The notes: generated by a model from the sequence alone, not told the origin. DNA of 64,000 bases from Pseudocercospora fijiensis CIRAD86 (GCF_000340215.1 NW_006921532.1:8809409-8873408); one strand, 5' to 3'. Counted from the first letter of the stretch, positions 22,158-33,097 are shown. Made by a program: numbers and translations.

Positions 22158-22430
22158 TTACCACCTTCCGCCAACAGTCTGATTTTGTTCCATATATGCA
22201 TAATGTGCGCACTCATCGGCAAGGCTCCCTCCCACGCGGAATTGCTGCTGTTCATACCATCTCGCCTGGAGCTTATGGATCTGAACGCCGTTAGCGCTGC
22301 CAATGCTGACTGTGCTGCGGTGTCGCTGATGGGTGCTGATGGAAGAGCTGGTAGAACTGCGTGATGTAGTGATAGATCCGATGAGAGTGTCCTCATCGTC
22401 GCCGCTGTCCTCGTTAGTCAGAAGTGACAA
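22158..22430 (-). other. Open frame directly beyond the Mam3-like stop codon
   Basis: Immediately after the TAG of the Mam3-like gene, the same frame continues open for 90 codons to a TAA at 22,158. It has no ATG near its start. The content (acidic DSGDDEDTL, Ser-rich tract, then ARWYEQQQFRVGGSLADECA) looks like protein and continues the style of the upstream tail. A CTAAC branch-like site and an AG acceptor (GAGGACAG) lie shortly after the TAG, so a small unrecognised intron spanning the stop could join this segment to the main gene. Readthrough or a recent nonsense mutation are the alternatives. Confidence 0.45.
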
Positions 22431-24837
22431 CTAATCTCCACCTTTCTTCTTCTTGCCACGCTTCTTTCGTTTCTTCTTGCCACTGCTTTCGCCATTCGAT
22501 TCATGACCGCCACTACCAGAGTCTTTCTCATCATGCTCTTCGTTCTTGGAGCCTGGGGAATTCAAAGTTCGGTGAGAGTGGCTGCGCGTCTCCTCGTGAC
22601 CGTCTTCACTACTAGAGGTGGTCTCGAGAACGACTTTCTTCATGCCGCCAACCTCGATTGTGCTTTCTGTGATCGAACCAGATCGCGCTGTCATCCGCTT
22701 CTTACCAGAGTAGCTCGACTGCATGTCCCCAAGCTGATCGTTGTCATCTTCAGCGGCTGCCGAACCACCGACGACCAGCTTTTCTGGTAGTTCTGGCGTC
22801 AGCTTCAGTGGGGATGGCGAATTTGTATTTGTCTCGTTTGTAGGCTTGCTCTCTTCCTGCAATTTCTGGTCTTGTGTTCGCTCCTCTTGTTGTTGTTGCG
22901 ATTCCTGATTCTGACTGGAGCCGTCTTCTTGCGGTATTCGGTTCTCGGGAGGCACAGAGGTATTCTCTCTGGCTATCCGGCTCGCTTCTTGCGCACTCAT
23001 CTGTTCGGATCCACTCATACCTCTCGGCCTGGTTGGCGGCGTGTCCATAGTGCCGTAGACTGCCGCTGCTCCACTAGAAGCGCCGCGCGAACCAGACCTC
23101 AAAGCTTCAACCGCTTCATCAACGGTCGCTTGATTAGGTGCCGTGCCTGGGCGAGCGTCCCCTGAGCCGGAATCGATTCCTGTAGTAGTCTGGTGGTTCT
23201 CCGGAATGGTTCCAACTCCGGGCTTGATCTTGACGCTGGTGAATTTGGTGGGCTTGGGTTTGCTTGCGGCATTGCTTGGTCCAAGATGCTTGAGATGCTC
23301 TCTGATTTCTGCGGTATTCTTGCGCACTGGAACAGACCTTTCGCGGGTAGAATCAGATGCAGCGCTTGATCTCCTACGCATGAAGAATGTGGTCTGACCG
23401 TTGGCAAGGCTTGTTTTCCGCGACTCGGTGGTATCCTTCTTGATCAAAGGCTCGTTCTCATCCGCCTCCTTGCCGTCATCTTCTTCGACGACAGAACGGG
23501 TCCTGCTAGGAAAGCGGGTCTTCGGAGCTGGTGCCATACGGCGAATAGCCTTATGAACGTCGATGAAGACATCAGACTCATCAATGATCTCCTCTCCAAT
23601 CAATTCCTCGATGACATCCTCCAAGGTGAGAACGCCGAGTGCTCCTCTGTCTTGGCCTGGGAAATCTGATACGAGCACCATGTGGCTCTTGCCTTCCTGG
23701 AAAAAGTTGATGATGTCAAGGCAGGATGTGTGGGGCGCCGTTTCGGGAAGCGTTGCCAATGCGAAGTCGCGAACGCGTTTGCAGTCTTCTGGGTCGTAAG
23801 TGATCAAGATCTTGACCAACAGCATGCCGATGAAGTTGCGATTGTTGTCTGGTGCATAGATAGGTATGCGAGAGTATCCCTGTGAAAGGATGGTGTCCAT
23901 CATCCTCTCATCCAGGACGGTATCGGCGCTCATGGTAAAGACATCTTGCATGGGTGTCATGATGTCGCCGACTGGTTTGTCCTTGAGATCCAGCACGCTG
24001 TTGATAATGGTCACCTCATCTTCCATCAATCGCTCTCCAGCCCCAGCTCCCAATGTCTTGTGGAGCGTCACCAATGTCTTCAGACCAGCTTTCTTGTACA
24101 TGGTGCCGTGATCCTCTCCGAGGAGGTGGTCCAGCAGCTTGGCTGTCGGCCAAGCGACAGGGCACATTATCCACATCAGAACGACGACAAGCGGCGCGCA
24201 ATAGGCTCCGATAGAAAGGCCATAGCGTACGCAGATGGACTGCGGCACGACTTCGCCAAAGATAACTAGAAGCACGCACAAATCAGTACATTATCGCGCT
24301 CTCCGAAAATTCCTGAGCAGACCTACCAATCAACACAGTACTGCTAACCACTGCAGGCCATCCACCTCCCAAACTGCGATCCAGGACAATGGGCAGTGTC
24401 TCGTTGGTAATAACATTCGAGAGCAGTAGCGTGACCAGGACCCAGTGCTTGCCCTTCTTCAGCAGATTCAGCACTTTGGACGCATGTCGCTTCTCGCTGC
24501 CCTCTCCGCTGGTCGCTATCACATGCAGATATGTTTCATCTTGTCCCATCAATGCAATGGTCAAGCCCGCAAAGACACCTCCAAGCAAGACGAGGGCAAT
24601 GGCCACCCCCAAGTAGATCCATAACGACGGGTCATCGGCGTCCTTGGGCAGGTCCTCACCGTCTTCTAGTATATGCAGATGCCTGGCAACCAGCTTCAAC
24701 GGAGTCGGAGCAGCGCTCGCGAGCGGTATGAAGAGCAATTTGGCAGCGGCGAGGACCATGGGCCTCACCGCGCCGGCGCCCGCATGTCTGTGTCCATTGT
24801 GTTGCGGCTGCGTTCGACCCGTCGAAGCAGAAGACAT
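22431..24837 (-). CDS. MAM3: Mam3-like CNNM/DUF21 membrane protein with CBS domains
   Basis: Member of the CNNM/CorC family; yeast Mam3 is vacuolar and affects metal homeostasis. Exons 24837-24327 and 24265-22431 (61-base intron) join to 781 residues. After a short N-terminal hydrophobic segment, the DUF21 domain carries transmembrane helices ([39 protein letters not shown], then [19 protein letters not shown]). The CBS pair follows (from about residue 270: [12 protein letters not shown]...GYSRIPIY...[20 protein letters not shown]). The last 350 residues are disordered and charged, ending in a Lys-rich [14 protein letters not shown]. Start chosen at the ATG giving MSSAS; a later ATG (MVLAAAK) is possible. 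See the separate entry on the frame beyond the stop. Confidence 0.9.
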
Positions 24838-25745
24838 ACGCCGCAACAGCGCCCAGCACGCGGCCAATGGTTGATGTACACGAAGTCGGTGGCGGTCGGG
24901 ATGGTATGTGGTGGGAGAGATGGAGTTGAATGGGCGGGCGAATGGAAAGCGTAGAGGTCGGCGGTGGCACACAATGAACCGAACAAGCGCACGGTGAATC
25001 GCTCTCGCCTGCAATGGGCTGTGGGATGTCGGATGTGGTGAAGCTTCAGATAAAGTCTAAACACGCACGTCAACCGTTGAACGACAATTCCACGCACGGC
25101 CAGTCTTCCCAGTCGGCATTTCCCGGTGACGGCGGCGGCAAGAAGGACAAATGGTCAGCAGCTGAAGCAGACAGAGTACAATCTCACGTTACAACAGTGC
25201 GCACTCCTCTTCTACCCCGACGGTCCCGACCACACAGCAAAGGGCCCCCCTGCAATGTGTGCGACACGCAGAATGACTACGCCATCGCCATCCGATGGCC
25301 TGTGCCATGCTGGACGTTACGCCGCCGCTGACATAATCATCATCCATACACGTCTCCAACGAGCACGACGACACCACCACGGGATTCATCGGCAAAATGG
25401 ATACAGGCGAGCGGAAACCCGTCTCTATCAGCAGAACCGAATACTACAAGGCTGGGATCAGCGCGCAATGCCTCCTGAGAAGAGCAACATACCACTCTGC
25501 ATTGTGACAATGTGTCCTGAGCCGAGCCTGAACAAGAGACACGAAGGATCAGCCTCGGTCGGTCGATCCTTCGCCGAGAAACGAGACGAGGCTATCAGAA
25601 GCAGGTGTGAAGTAGTACGTTTTGCTACACTATTTCCTTACGGCTAACAGCAACCAAAAATTTCGATTAACGCCATCAATCCTCTGTGGATCAATCTCAT
25701 GGGTCATACTGCCACGGCGTGGCAAGATAAGAGTCCGAGTACAGG
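24838..25745. other. Intergenic region, no gene seen
   Basis: Upstream of the Mam3-like gene and downstream of the proline-rich repeat gene. Overlapping open frames on both strands lack family signatures. Confidence 0.45.
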
Positions 25746-26249
25746 CTAGTGTACCAACACATCACCCGAGGGTCCAGGAGAGTATGGACCCCAAGGCGGG
25801 CTGGGAATTGGATTGACTGGGCTGGAACACCGGTCACCCGATGGGCCTGGAGAATAGGGTCCCCAAGGAGGACTCGGAATAGGATTGACCGGGCTTGAGC
25901 AGCTATCGCCAGAAGGTCCCGGAGAATAAGGACCCCAAGGAGGGCTGGGAATTGGGTTGACTGGGCTGGAACACCGGTCACCCGATGGGCCTGGAGAATA
26001 GGGTCCCCAAGGAGGACTCGGAATAGGATTGACCGGGCTTGAGCAGCTATCGCCAGAAGGTCCCGGAGAATAAGGACCCCAAGGAGGGCTGGGAATTGGG
26101 TTGACGGGGCTGGAGCAGCGATCGCCAGAAGGTCCCGGAGAGTAAGGACCCCAAGGAGGACTTGGAATCGGGTTGACGGGGCTGGAGCAGCGGTCGACCG
26201 GTGGACGAGGGTAATGAGGACCCCAAGGCGGGCTTGGGATTGCTCCCAT
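25746..26249 (-). CDS. Proline-rich tandem-repeat protein
   Basis: ATG at 26,249 gives 167 residues made almost wholly of about six copies of a 24-residue unit containing SPPWGPYSPGPSG followed by D-R/S-C-SSPVNPIP. One Cys and one Trp occur per unit. The frame continues upstream of this ATG without a stop (Pro-rich, to about 26,358), and a plausible 58-base intron (GTACAA donor, CTGAC branch, CGCCAG acceptor) would join it to a tiny first exon ATGAGTA near 26,420, giving an N-terminus MSNPPPNSP. No signal peptide is seen in either form. No family recognised; the composition is like cell-wall or structural proline-rich proteins, or an annexin/calcium-binding type N-terminal tail, but no such domain is attached here. 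Confidence 0.55.
   Translation of the reverse strand: MGAIPSPPWGPHYPRPPVDRCSSPVNPIPSPPWGPYSPGPSGDRCSSPVNPIPSPPWGPYSPGPSGDSCSSPVNPIPSPPWGPYSPGPSGDRCSSPVNPIPSPPWGPYSPGPSGDSCSSPVNPIPSPPWGPYSPGPSGDRCSSPVNPIPSPPWGPYSPGPSGDVLVH
25770..26215. repeat. 72-bp tandem repeat with 144-bp higher-order unit
   Basis: About six copies of a 72-base unit. Two sub-types alternate so that blocks of 144 bases around 25,830-25,973 and 25,974-26,117 are nearly identical, which shows recent expansion by two-unit steps. All copies keep the reading frame of the proline-rich protein. Confidence 0.85.
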
Positions 26250-26358
26250 GCTGTCAGTGGGTGGGGAAGTAGGAGGCGGAGTTGAGCATGGACCGCCTGC
26301 CTCAAGGGAGAGATGGGGTCGGATCGGCGGAAGAGCAGGTGAATTTGGAGGTGGATCT

Positions 26359-26992
26359 GGCGTACATGGTCAGTAGATCAAAACAGCCATGTGGATAAAA
26401 TGGGCCTGTTGTACTACTCATTATTGTGCCTTCGTTGTGTTCGTGAGTCGTGATGTGGTAGGAAAGAAAAGACAATGTGACTCACTGACAGGAAACTAAA
26501 TACCGATTGGAGTATACATTCACAGAAGGCCGATCGACGCAGCAGTGCGTATTACGCCACCGAGAAGCGTATACAGTTTGATGGATGATGCAAAAACATG
26601 GCGAAAGTAAAGAGGGAATAGCCGTTCTGGCGGAATTTTCGCCTTCGTAAGTATGGTAAGATACATCCGCTACGTTTGTCCGCCTCCTCAATCGACAGAA
26701 GATGCGATTTGGAGAAAACATGAGCATTGATTCCAAGTCGATCGTGGCAAAGACAAATGTCAGTCAGACAAACTACCTGCGCGAAGTTCAATTCAACCCG
26801 CAATCAGAGACTGTGGCGTAAAACATCAAATCACTAATACCGAGACAAAAGACAACCACTCTGAAACTGGTCTTAGACAGAGGATGGCAGCAAGCCTGAA
26901 TTACTCCACACATTTACATCTACGCCCAAAGCCACGAACAGTAATCCCTCCATCAACTCCAGCAAACCCCAAAGCTCCTCTCCATCGCAATC
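26359..26992. other. Intergenic region, no clear gene
   Basis: Holds the possible first exon of the proline-rich gene (near 26,420, minus strand). Minus-strand frames at 26,482-26,803 show no domain. Confidence 0.4.
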
Positions 26993-27370
26993 ATGCCCCC
27001 CAACACACACTCCCCCTCCTTCACCATCCAAATCACATACAACCCCGACGCTAACTCCAACTCCACGAAATTTCCAATCACAGACATCTACCACGAAACA
27101 AGTCTCCTGACCGCTTGCGAGAAGCTCAACGATGTGCAAACTTCAAGAAACATTTTCGGGCGTACGATGATCATGCAGTGGTCGATTATAGATGGACCGA
27201 CGGGGCGGAAAATCTTGATGCATGAAAGCGAGGCGGAGACGGATTGGTATGATGTGATTGCGAAGATTGAGTGTGAGGATGTTGGGGAAGAGGTTGTGAG
27301 GGAGATGAGGGAGCTTGGTTTGCTTGAGAAGGAAGAGGGTTGTCAGAAAGATCGGGATCTTGGAGGTTGA
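26993..27370 (+). CDS. Small hypothetical protein
   Basis: Single exon, 125 residues, ATG at 26,993. No signal peptide or membrane helix. The middle (DIYHETSLLTACEKLNDVQT and WSIIDGPTGRKILMHESE) looks like a compact folded domain, and the end is acidic and helical. I recognise no family. Codon use and a lack of stops support a real gene, but it could be a partial one. Confidence 0.6.
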   Translation: MPPNTHSPSFTIQITYNPDANSNSTKFPITDIYHETSLLTACEKLNDVQTSRNIFGRTMIMQWSIIDGPTGRKILMHESEAETDWYDVIAKIECEDVGEEVVREMRELGLLEKEEGCQKDRDLGG

Positions 27371-27474
27371 TGGGGTTGATCGATGAAGATTTCATGATTG
27401 TGCTCATATGATGAATATCTTAGGAGGTAATTGATATTTTGTTACAGTGGTCGTGCTCATTTCAGAAGGTGGAT

Positions 27475-28486
27475 ATGTCAGCGCACATATCTTCCAAGGG
27501 GAACTTTGCCATGCCGCCGGCTACTGTGGAAGCCATGAGGGATGAACCAGAGCATGCAGTACTGCCATCATCGTTCGCGGACCGCGAGCCTGAGATATGG
27601 GCTGTGGCAAGCGAGCTCGATACCAGTATGTTCAGCATGCGATGTAGCTATTTATTGTCTGGGAAAAGTTGGCTGATGGTTCACAGTGGATGGCAGTTCT
27701 CCGACTGAGCGAGCGGCTATTCGAACCCGATTCGATGCTCCGACGGCTGGCCGCCGTCTTCCAAGCCCCAGCATAGCGAGCGATGCAAGCCAGTATTCAA
27801 CGTCAGCTGCTGTTAGTGAGCAGCAGTTGACTTTCGAAAACGAACGAGACTATGCTCCCGTGCCAGGACACGATACTGGGCGCCCAGCCAGAGAGACGCA
27901 TCGCAGCCGGAGCTTTGACCGTACAACACCTTGGTATAGAGAGCCCTCGCTTATTACATTTCCGGCAAGGTCTCATGTGAGGCCGGAGCGAGCAGCATCA
28001 CCTCCTCGGAAGCCAGCACCGAGAGGTTGGACGATCTCAAAACTGCGCAAAGTCGAATCTGAAGGTGACTTGCGGGAGCGCTGTCGCACGGCATATCGAC
28101 TACATCCATCTGAGGGGGTATTCTGTTCTGATATTGCTAGAAACTTAGAAGAGGAAGGGTTGTCTGCGTATGCCAAGCATCGCTCAGCGCCAGAAGTTGA
28201 AGATTCAGTCCCTAGACCCTTCTCCGTGACACTGATACATACTCGGCCCGACGGAGCTGCGCAGTCAGTAAAGTGTATTGGCTTGCGTGACGATATTGCG
28301 GCGTCGCTCAAGCTTGTCGAGGACATAGCAAACGACCCAAGACTGCATGGACGGACAATTCAGATCACGGTGCAGGGCGAGGATAATGGGTGGCGAGACC
28401 CATATGATGGTTGCGTCATTAGCACCAGCCCGGGCGTTGTGCATGTCATGATAGAAAGGGTACGAAGCTGTCGGACCACATTCTAG
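27475..28486 (+). CDS. Hypothetical protein, basic Ser/Pro-rich
   Basis: Exons 27475-27625 and 27687-28486 (61-base intron with GTATGT donor and CACAG acceptor) join exactly in frame to 316 residues. The first half is disordered, rich in Ser, Arg and Pro. The last 100 residues look folded (RPFSVTLIHTRPDGAAQSVK, then DDIAASLKLVEDIANDPRLH, then TIQITVQGEDNGW), as alternating strands and a helix. No family recognised. The start is the first ATG of the frame; an additional upstream exon cannot be excluded. Its stop lies 58 bases from the end of the convergent reductase gene. Confidence 0.65.
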
Positions 28487-28544
28487 ATAGCATAATGTGG
28501 TTATGAGTTGGCTAAGATTCTGTGGTTGTCCTCCACAAAGCTGG

Positions 28545-29519
28545 TCATCGCTTCTTCATGCGCTCCATATCAAGCAGTCGTTCTTGCTTACCACGGTCGA
28601 TGACGGCTGCCTCAGCGATGGTACGTGGCAGAGCGTGGAAGAAACTGGCCTCCAGGGCATGCGGCCAGTAGGGAAATATCACGCTTCTACCGCAGCCGAC
28701 AATGTTCAGAGCGCTCTTGGCCAGATTTCTCGCATTCGGTTCGAACAGTGTCTCCGGTCTGGGCGCATAATCCGTTCCGACTGCAGCGACGAGAAGACAC
28801 ATTATCTCGATGTCATGGCCATCAGCTTTCATCTCTGCGTTCAAGCTCGACGACCAGCCCTTGACATATGCTTTGGTTCCTGAGTAGACGCTCAAATAGG
28901 GAAGGCCGAAGTCACTGACTGCACTACCGATGTTGAGGATGAGTGCCGGAGTGCTCTTCTGAAGCTGCGGCAGAAGTGCTCTCGTAAGTTCTGTAGCGAA
29001 AGTGGCATTCGTGTTGATGAACCTCGCTATATCTCCAGGAGCACGCTCATGAAGAGGCTGAAACGAGGCCATGCCGCCGGAGCCGCCGACATTGTTCACC
29101 AGAACTTTCAGATCGACCTCTTTCAATCGCGCCGCTGCTCCCTCAAACGTGGCCGGATGTGAGGATTCGCTCGCAGCGTCGATCTTCAGGAGCTTCACCT
29201 CACGCTGAGGCCAACGCTTCAGGAGTTTTTCGCGTTCAGTCTCCAATTTCTCTTGATTGCGGGCATGTAGAACGACATTGAAACCTCGTTGGCAGAGCTC
29301 CTCAGCAAATCCTCTACCGATGCCGTCTGTTGCTCCGGTGACTAAAGCCCAGGCAGCTTTGCCATTGGGAGTCTTACTGTATTTTCCCAGAGAGCTCTGA
29401 CGCAGGAAATAGATGTAGAAAGAGGTTGCAATGCTGTAGGCTTGGGAAGTGGCCCACAAACCTCCTATGAGGGCAAGCGCAGCAAGTGCTGGGGCGGGTA
29501 GGCTGTCAATCAGGTGCAT
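28545..29519 (-). CDS. Very-long-chain 3-oxoacyl-CoA reductase (SDR, Ifa38/KAR type)
   Basis: Short-chain dehydrogenase of the 3-ketoacyl-CoA reductase / 17-beta-HSD12 group, which does the first reduction in fatty-acid elongation at the ER. Single exon, 324 residues from the ATG at 29,519. Residues 1-40 form the membrane anchor (PAPALAALALIGGLWATS). The NADPH motif TGATDGIG is at 61-68, NNVG at 142-145, and the catalytic triad is Ser199 (NIGSAVSDF), Tyr212 and Lys216 (YSGTK). An upstream in-frame ATG at 29,648 would add 43 residues before the anchor and is less like the family. The C-terminus is basic (MERMKKR), in keeping with ER location. More than one member of this family is common in fungi, so orthology to Ifa38 is not certain. 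Confidence 0.85.
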   Translation of the reverse strand: MHLIDSLPAPALAALALIGGLWATSQAYSIATSFYIYFLRQSSLGKYSKTPNGKAAWALVTGATDGIGRGFAEELCQRGFNVVLHARNQEKLETEREKLLKRWPQREVKLLKIDAASESSHPATFEGAAARLKEVDLKVLVNNVGGSGGMASFQPLHERAPGDIARFINTNATFATELTRALLPQLQKSTPALILNIGSAVSDFGLPYLSVYSGTKAYVKGWSSSLNAEMKADGHDIEIMCLLVAAVGTDYAPRPETLFEPNARNLAKSALNIVGCGRSVIFPYWPHALEASFFHALPRTIAEAAVIDRGKQERLLDMERMKKR

Positions 29520-29805
29520 TGGGACATTGGTGATGATAAGGGTAGAGATTCCGACGGATGTATGGTAGAGGTGGAGGTGTGAGCCAAGTTGCTCCGTAAT
29601 GATGAATCGTCCACGCCACGTCCCGTGGAATTCTTTGCGTAAGGACATTTGGCATGTCCCTGCTCTTTTGTCAACGAAGGTCGCCACTTAACCTTCTTTC
29701 CTGCCTCCTCTTCGCCTCAAGTGCGAGTAGATCAACCTAGAAAGTAAATTCGAGGTGGCTCCAGCACATCCTGTGGGTTCCGTACAACCTGTAGAGTGCC
29801 CTAGA
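29520..29805. other. Promoter of the reductase gene and edge of the repeat region
   Basis: Normal-composition DNA with CpA and TpG present up to about 29,800 (CCTGTAGAGTGCCC). From about 29,806 onward these dinucleotides almost vanish, which marks the border of the RIP-affected repeat block. Confidence 0.65.
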
Positions 29806-30711
29806 TTTACCGAAATTAGTATATAAATTAGGGTATTGCAAACATAGTACACCCCTTATATAACCTAATTACCTTAGATTTCTACTATTCTAAATAGCTG
29901 TAATCGCTTAAAAATAACTACTAGTAAGTCTACGCCTATAACTTAGGACTACTACTTCTACCGCTTAGAAGCGACAAGCTCTCCTTATATCCGTCGTTTT
30001 AGTAGTCTAGTTAGTATAAAAGATAGCGTATAAGAGGACTAATCTATCCGGTATAGTCTAGGTAGTATACCTACGTATAACCTTCTATAAGCGCGTTTCG
30101 AAGGTATTATAGGCTTACTAATTAAAGGCTTCTAACGACGAGGTTTATAAGAGCTACCTAATAGCTATAGTAGATTATTTAAAGTATCTTTACTAGGTAA
30201 TATTATAGGTAATAAATATAGAGCTATAGATAGTACTAGTACTATAGAAGGTAGCTCTACTATAGAAGGTAGCTCTACTATAGAAGTTAGCTCTACTATA
30301 GAAGGTAGCTCTACTATAGAGAATAGTAGTAGTAGATTACGAGGTAGAAATAGCTTACTTAGTAAGGGTAAATCGTCTAGTAAGGATAATAGTAATAGCT
30401 ATTAATGCCTTAATACCTCGTCGCTATCGTATTAATTGCTTTTACTAGCGTTCTTTAGTAAAGATAGCGGCAATTAGCTAATTAGCGTTAATTATAGAAG
30501 GTCTGTATCTAAGAGGATATTAAATAGGCCCTCTTTAACCTCGTATAGTACGTCTTCCCTACTATTTTTAACCTAAGTAATAAAGCTGTTCTTATTAGGT
30601 AGACCGTAGACTAGTAAAGAATAGCCTTTAATAGTAGTACGAGGCCTATATATATCTAGAAGGTTAGTACTAGTTTTAGTTAAGGTAACTAATAAAGGTA
30701 GAGTTAGTAAT
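29806..30711. repeat. RIP-degraded repeat of unknown family
   Basis: Nearly every CpA/TpG is changed to TpA. No protein domain could be read on either strand. It is split from the following stretch (30,909-31,626) by a solo LTR, so both are parts of one older repeat. Confidence 0.6.
30241..30320. repeat. 18-bp tandem repeat, four and a half copies
   Basis: The unit ACTATAGAAGGTAGCTCT is repeated at 30,241, 30,259, 30,277 (one change) and 30,295, with a partial fifth copy. It lies inside the degraded repeat. Confidence 0.9.
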
Positions 30712-30908
30712 TGTTAGAGCTAAAGAGGCTATATGTAATTGGCATGTAACTAGACTAAGTAAAGCTAGGGTCTTAGTGCCTTAGGCAGGGCTTGGCGCTT
30801 AGCGTTAGGCTAACTAGCCTACCTTCCTCCTTCTCCTCCTAGATCCTTATCGAATACTACCTATACCTACTACTACCCTATCTACCTACTAATATAACCC
30901 TTCTTATA
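30712..30908 (+). mobile_element. Solo LTR of the G1 Ty3/gypsy family
   Basis: 197 bases that match the LTR at 32,900-33,097 along the full length (starts TGTTAG, ends CTTCTTATA, the last base pair of CA turned to TA). A perfect 5-base target-site duplication GTAAT flanks it (30,707-30,711 and 30,909-30,913). No internal sequence remains, so it arose by recombination between the two LTRs of a former full element. Confidence 0.92.
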
Positions 30909-31626
30909 GTAATATAGCCGTATAGAAGACTAGTCTAAGTAGTTACTATAACAGCCTATCGCTGTTAAAACCTCGCTACTTAGAAGTATAATAAGGTATT
31001 AATTTAGCCTCTTTAGCGCTACGTCTAGACTAGTCGTTTATATAATCCGATAATCGTTTATTAACTTCTAGTTTATTAGGGCGTAGTTAGTTACCTACTA
31101 TAGGAGGGCCTTATATTACTAAGCGTCGTTTAGATTAGAAGCCTATATATTATAGAAGCGGAAGAAGGCCTACTATATAACTACTTCTTATATAGAATAG
31201 AAGCATTCCTTTACTTAGCGCTTTTATACTACTCCTAGAGCCTTATTAATATTGACGTAGGTCGCTACTAACTATTTATTATTATCGATAACAAGTCTAG
31301 TATTGTAATACTCTAGATGTGTAAGATTGCTATTTAGACCTTAAAAACGGCTATTATATAAATAATAACGTCGTAGCGTAAGAATACTCGTACTAGTAAT
31401 ATAGAAGCTTAAGCGCTAGATATACTTATAAAATAGGTAATAGCTATACTAGAAGTAGTAGAAGCATTTAGTATATACGTTGTTATATAGAGTAGGTAGA
31501 GCTATCTACTAAGTAGGCTTATTATTGTCTATATCCTTATAATCCTATATAATCTTATTAGCTATCTTCTTCTATACTAAGAGTAGTAGATATTAAAAGC
31601 CGGAGTATTATATTTCTGCTATATTT
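30909..31626. repeat. RIP-degraded repeat of unknown family, continued
   Basis: Same composition as 29,806-30,711. No recognisable domain; many TpA, few CpA/TpG. Confidence 0.5.
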
Positions 31627-32014
31627 AGACCCCGTAGTAGTTCGGTTTGCGAACTATAGAACGTATATAGTTTGGTTTCTTAGCGGTACCCCTCCGGTTT
31701 AGTTCCGGTTTAGTTTTTTACCCCGCTAGTCTAAGCCGGTTTCCGAGAAAATCCGACTAAAGTTTAAACTGCGACGACATACGACGACATACGACGACCT
31801 CGGATCGGGTCTAGGGGCCCTATATTGCATACGCTACACGGTTGCATCTGTGTTTCGGGCTGTTTAGACGTGTTTTAGGTTAGGTTTTTGTCCGTAGCCG
31901 GCACGTAGCCGGCAAACCGGTCCGTATACCGGTTCCTTAGCAAAATAAACTAAACTAAACTAGAATTCCGGCTTAGTAAACTAAACTAAACTAACCCGGA
32001 CTACTACGGGGTCT
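31627..32014 (+). mobile_element. Mutator-like MITE, copy 1
   Basis: 388 bases with terminal inverted repeats AGACCCCGTAGTAGTTCGG and its complement. It is an inverted copy of the element at 43,872-44,242. The interior has no ORF but holds (AAACT)n-like runs and a repeated ACGACGACAT motif (31,780-31,805). A clear target-site duplication is not visible at this copy. Confidence 0.85.
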
Positions 32015-32899
32015 AGAGCCTATATTAGTAGCTAACCGTAGGTATCGATAATACTATTTCGTTATACGCGCTCGCGGATATAATCGTTAAGTTAGAATAG
32101 GTATATTATAAGGCTTAGAAACAGTTAGTTATTATTAGTAGTCGTAGTATAGAAGAGAAGAATATAGTCGAAAAAGCCGTTTTAAGGAATTCTAGCTATT
32201 CTAAGAAATATAGAAGAGGGCTTCTTTTATATAAATTTAGATAATATTATAAATAGCTAAGGGGACGAACACGTATCTTATAAGCTCTCTCTACGTATCT
32301 AACGCTTATCTCGGCGCTTTAAGTATACGTAATAGCCCTTTAGTAGACTAGTTATTCGAAACGCTATTAAAAGGAGATCTCCGACTAAACTCCGAGCCGT
32401 ACCTAAGTCGCCTATAGCCCTATCGTTACTCTCTAGAGCTATCTACTTCTTCTTTAAATAGTCTACTTTCTTAACTGCCTTTAGTATAGTATAGCTTAGT
32501 AGGTCGCTCTATATAGTCTTAATAAACTACTAGTATTCTTCTTAGTCTCTTATAATAAACAATACGTTAGCTATAGCCCTAAAGGTAGTTAGAAAGCGCT
32601 TAAAGTACTTCTTAAGAGTTCTAATAAGATAGCGTTAGTAGAGGCGCTAAGTAATACTATAATCTATAAAAGCTTAAATTATACTAAGTTGCTTAATTTA
32701 TAGTTTGCGAGATATACGTACTAGCCGCTTAACTTCTAGCTTACTAAGTAATAACTATATATTCTTAAGCGATAGATATTTAGCGTACGAAGGCTTATAT
32801 ATAATAAAAAGCATAGAGTTTAGCGATAGTAAGGTCGAAATAAGCGCGATATATAACCGCGAGGAAGAGATAGAATAGGTTAATAAATAAGAGGTAGAA
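32015..32899. repeat. RIP-degraded repeat of unknown family
   Basis: Lies between the MITE and the G1 LTR. Several hundred bases with RIP-type stops; I could not identify a family on either strand. Confidence 0.45.
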
Positions 32900-33097
32900 T
32901 GTTAGGACTAAAGAGGTTACACGTAATTGGTATATAACCGGGCTCGAGTAAAGCTAGGGTCTTAATGCCTTAGGCAGGGCTTAGCGCTTAGTAGTAGGCT
33001 AACTTGCCTGCCTTCCTCCTTCTCCTCCTAGATCCTTATCGAATACTACTTATACCTACTACTACCCTATCTACCTGCTAATATAACCCTTCTTATA
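32900..33097 (+). repeat. 5' LTR of Ty3/gypsy element G1
   Basis: 198 bases, TGTTAG...CTTCTTATA. Differs from the solo LTR at 30,712 mainly by C/T and G/A changes, as RIP predicts. The gag frame of G1 begins about 260 bases downstream on the same strand, so this is taken as the 5' LTR. The 3' LTR is not in the window. Confidence 0.85.

Noticed and set aside
25770..26215. Regular 72-bp repeats as a CRISPR array
   Set aside because: Units are contiguous with no unique spacers, they code in frame, and the genome is fungal.
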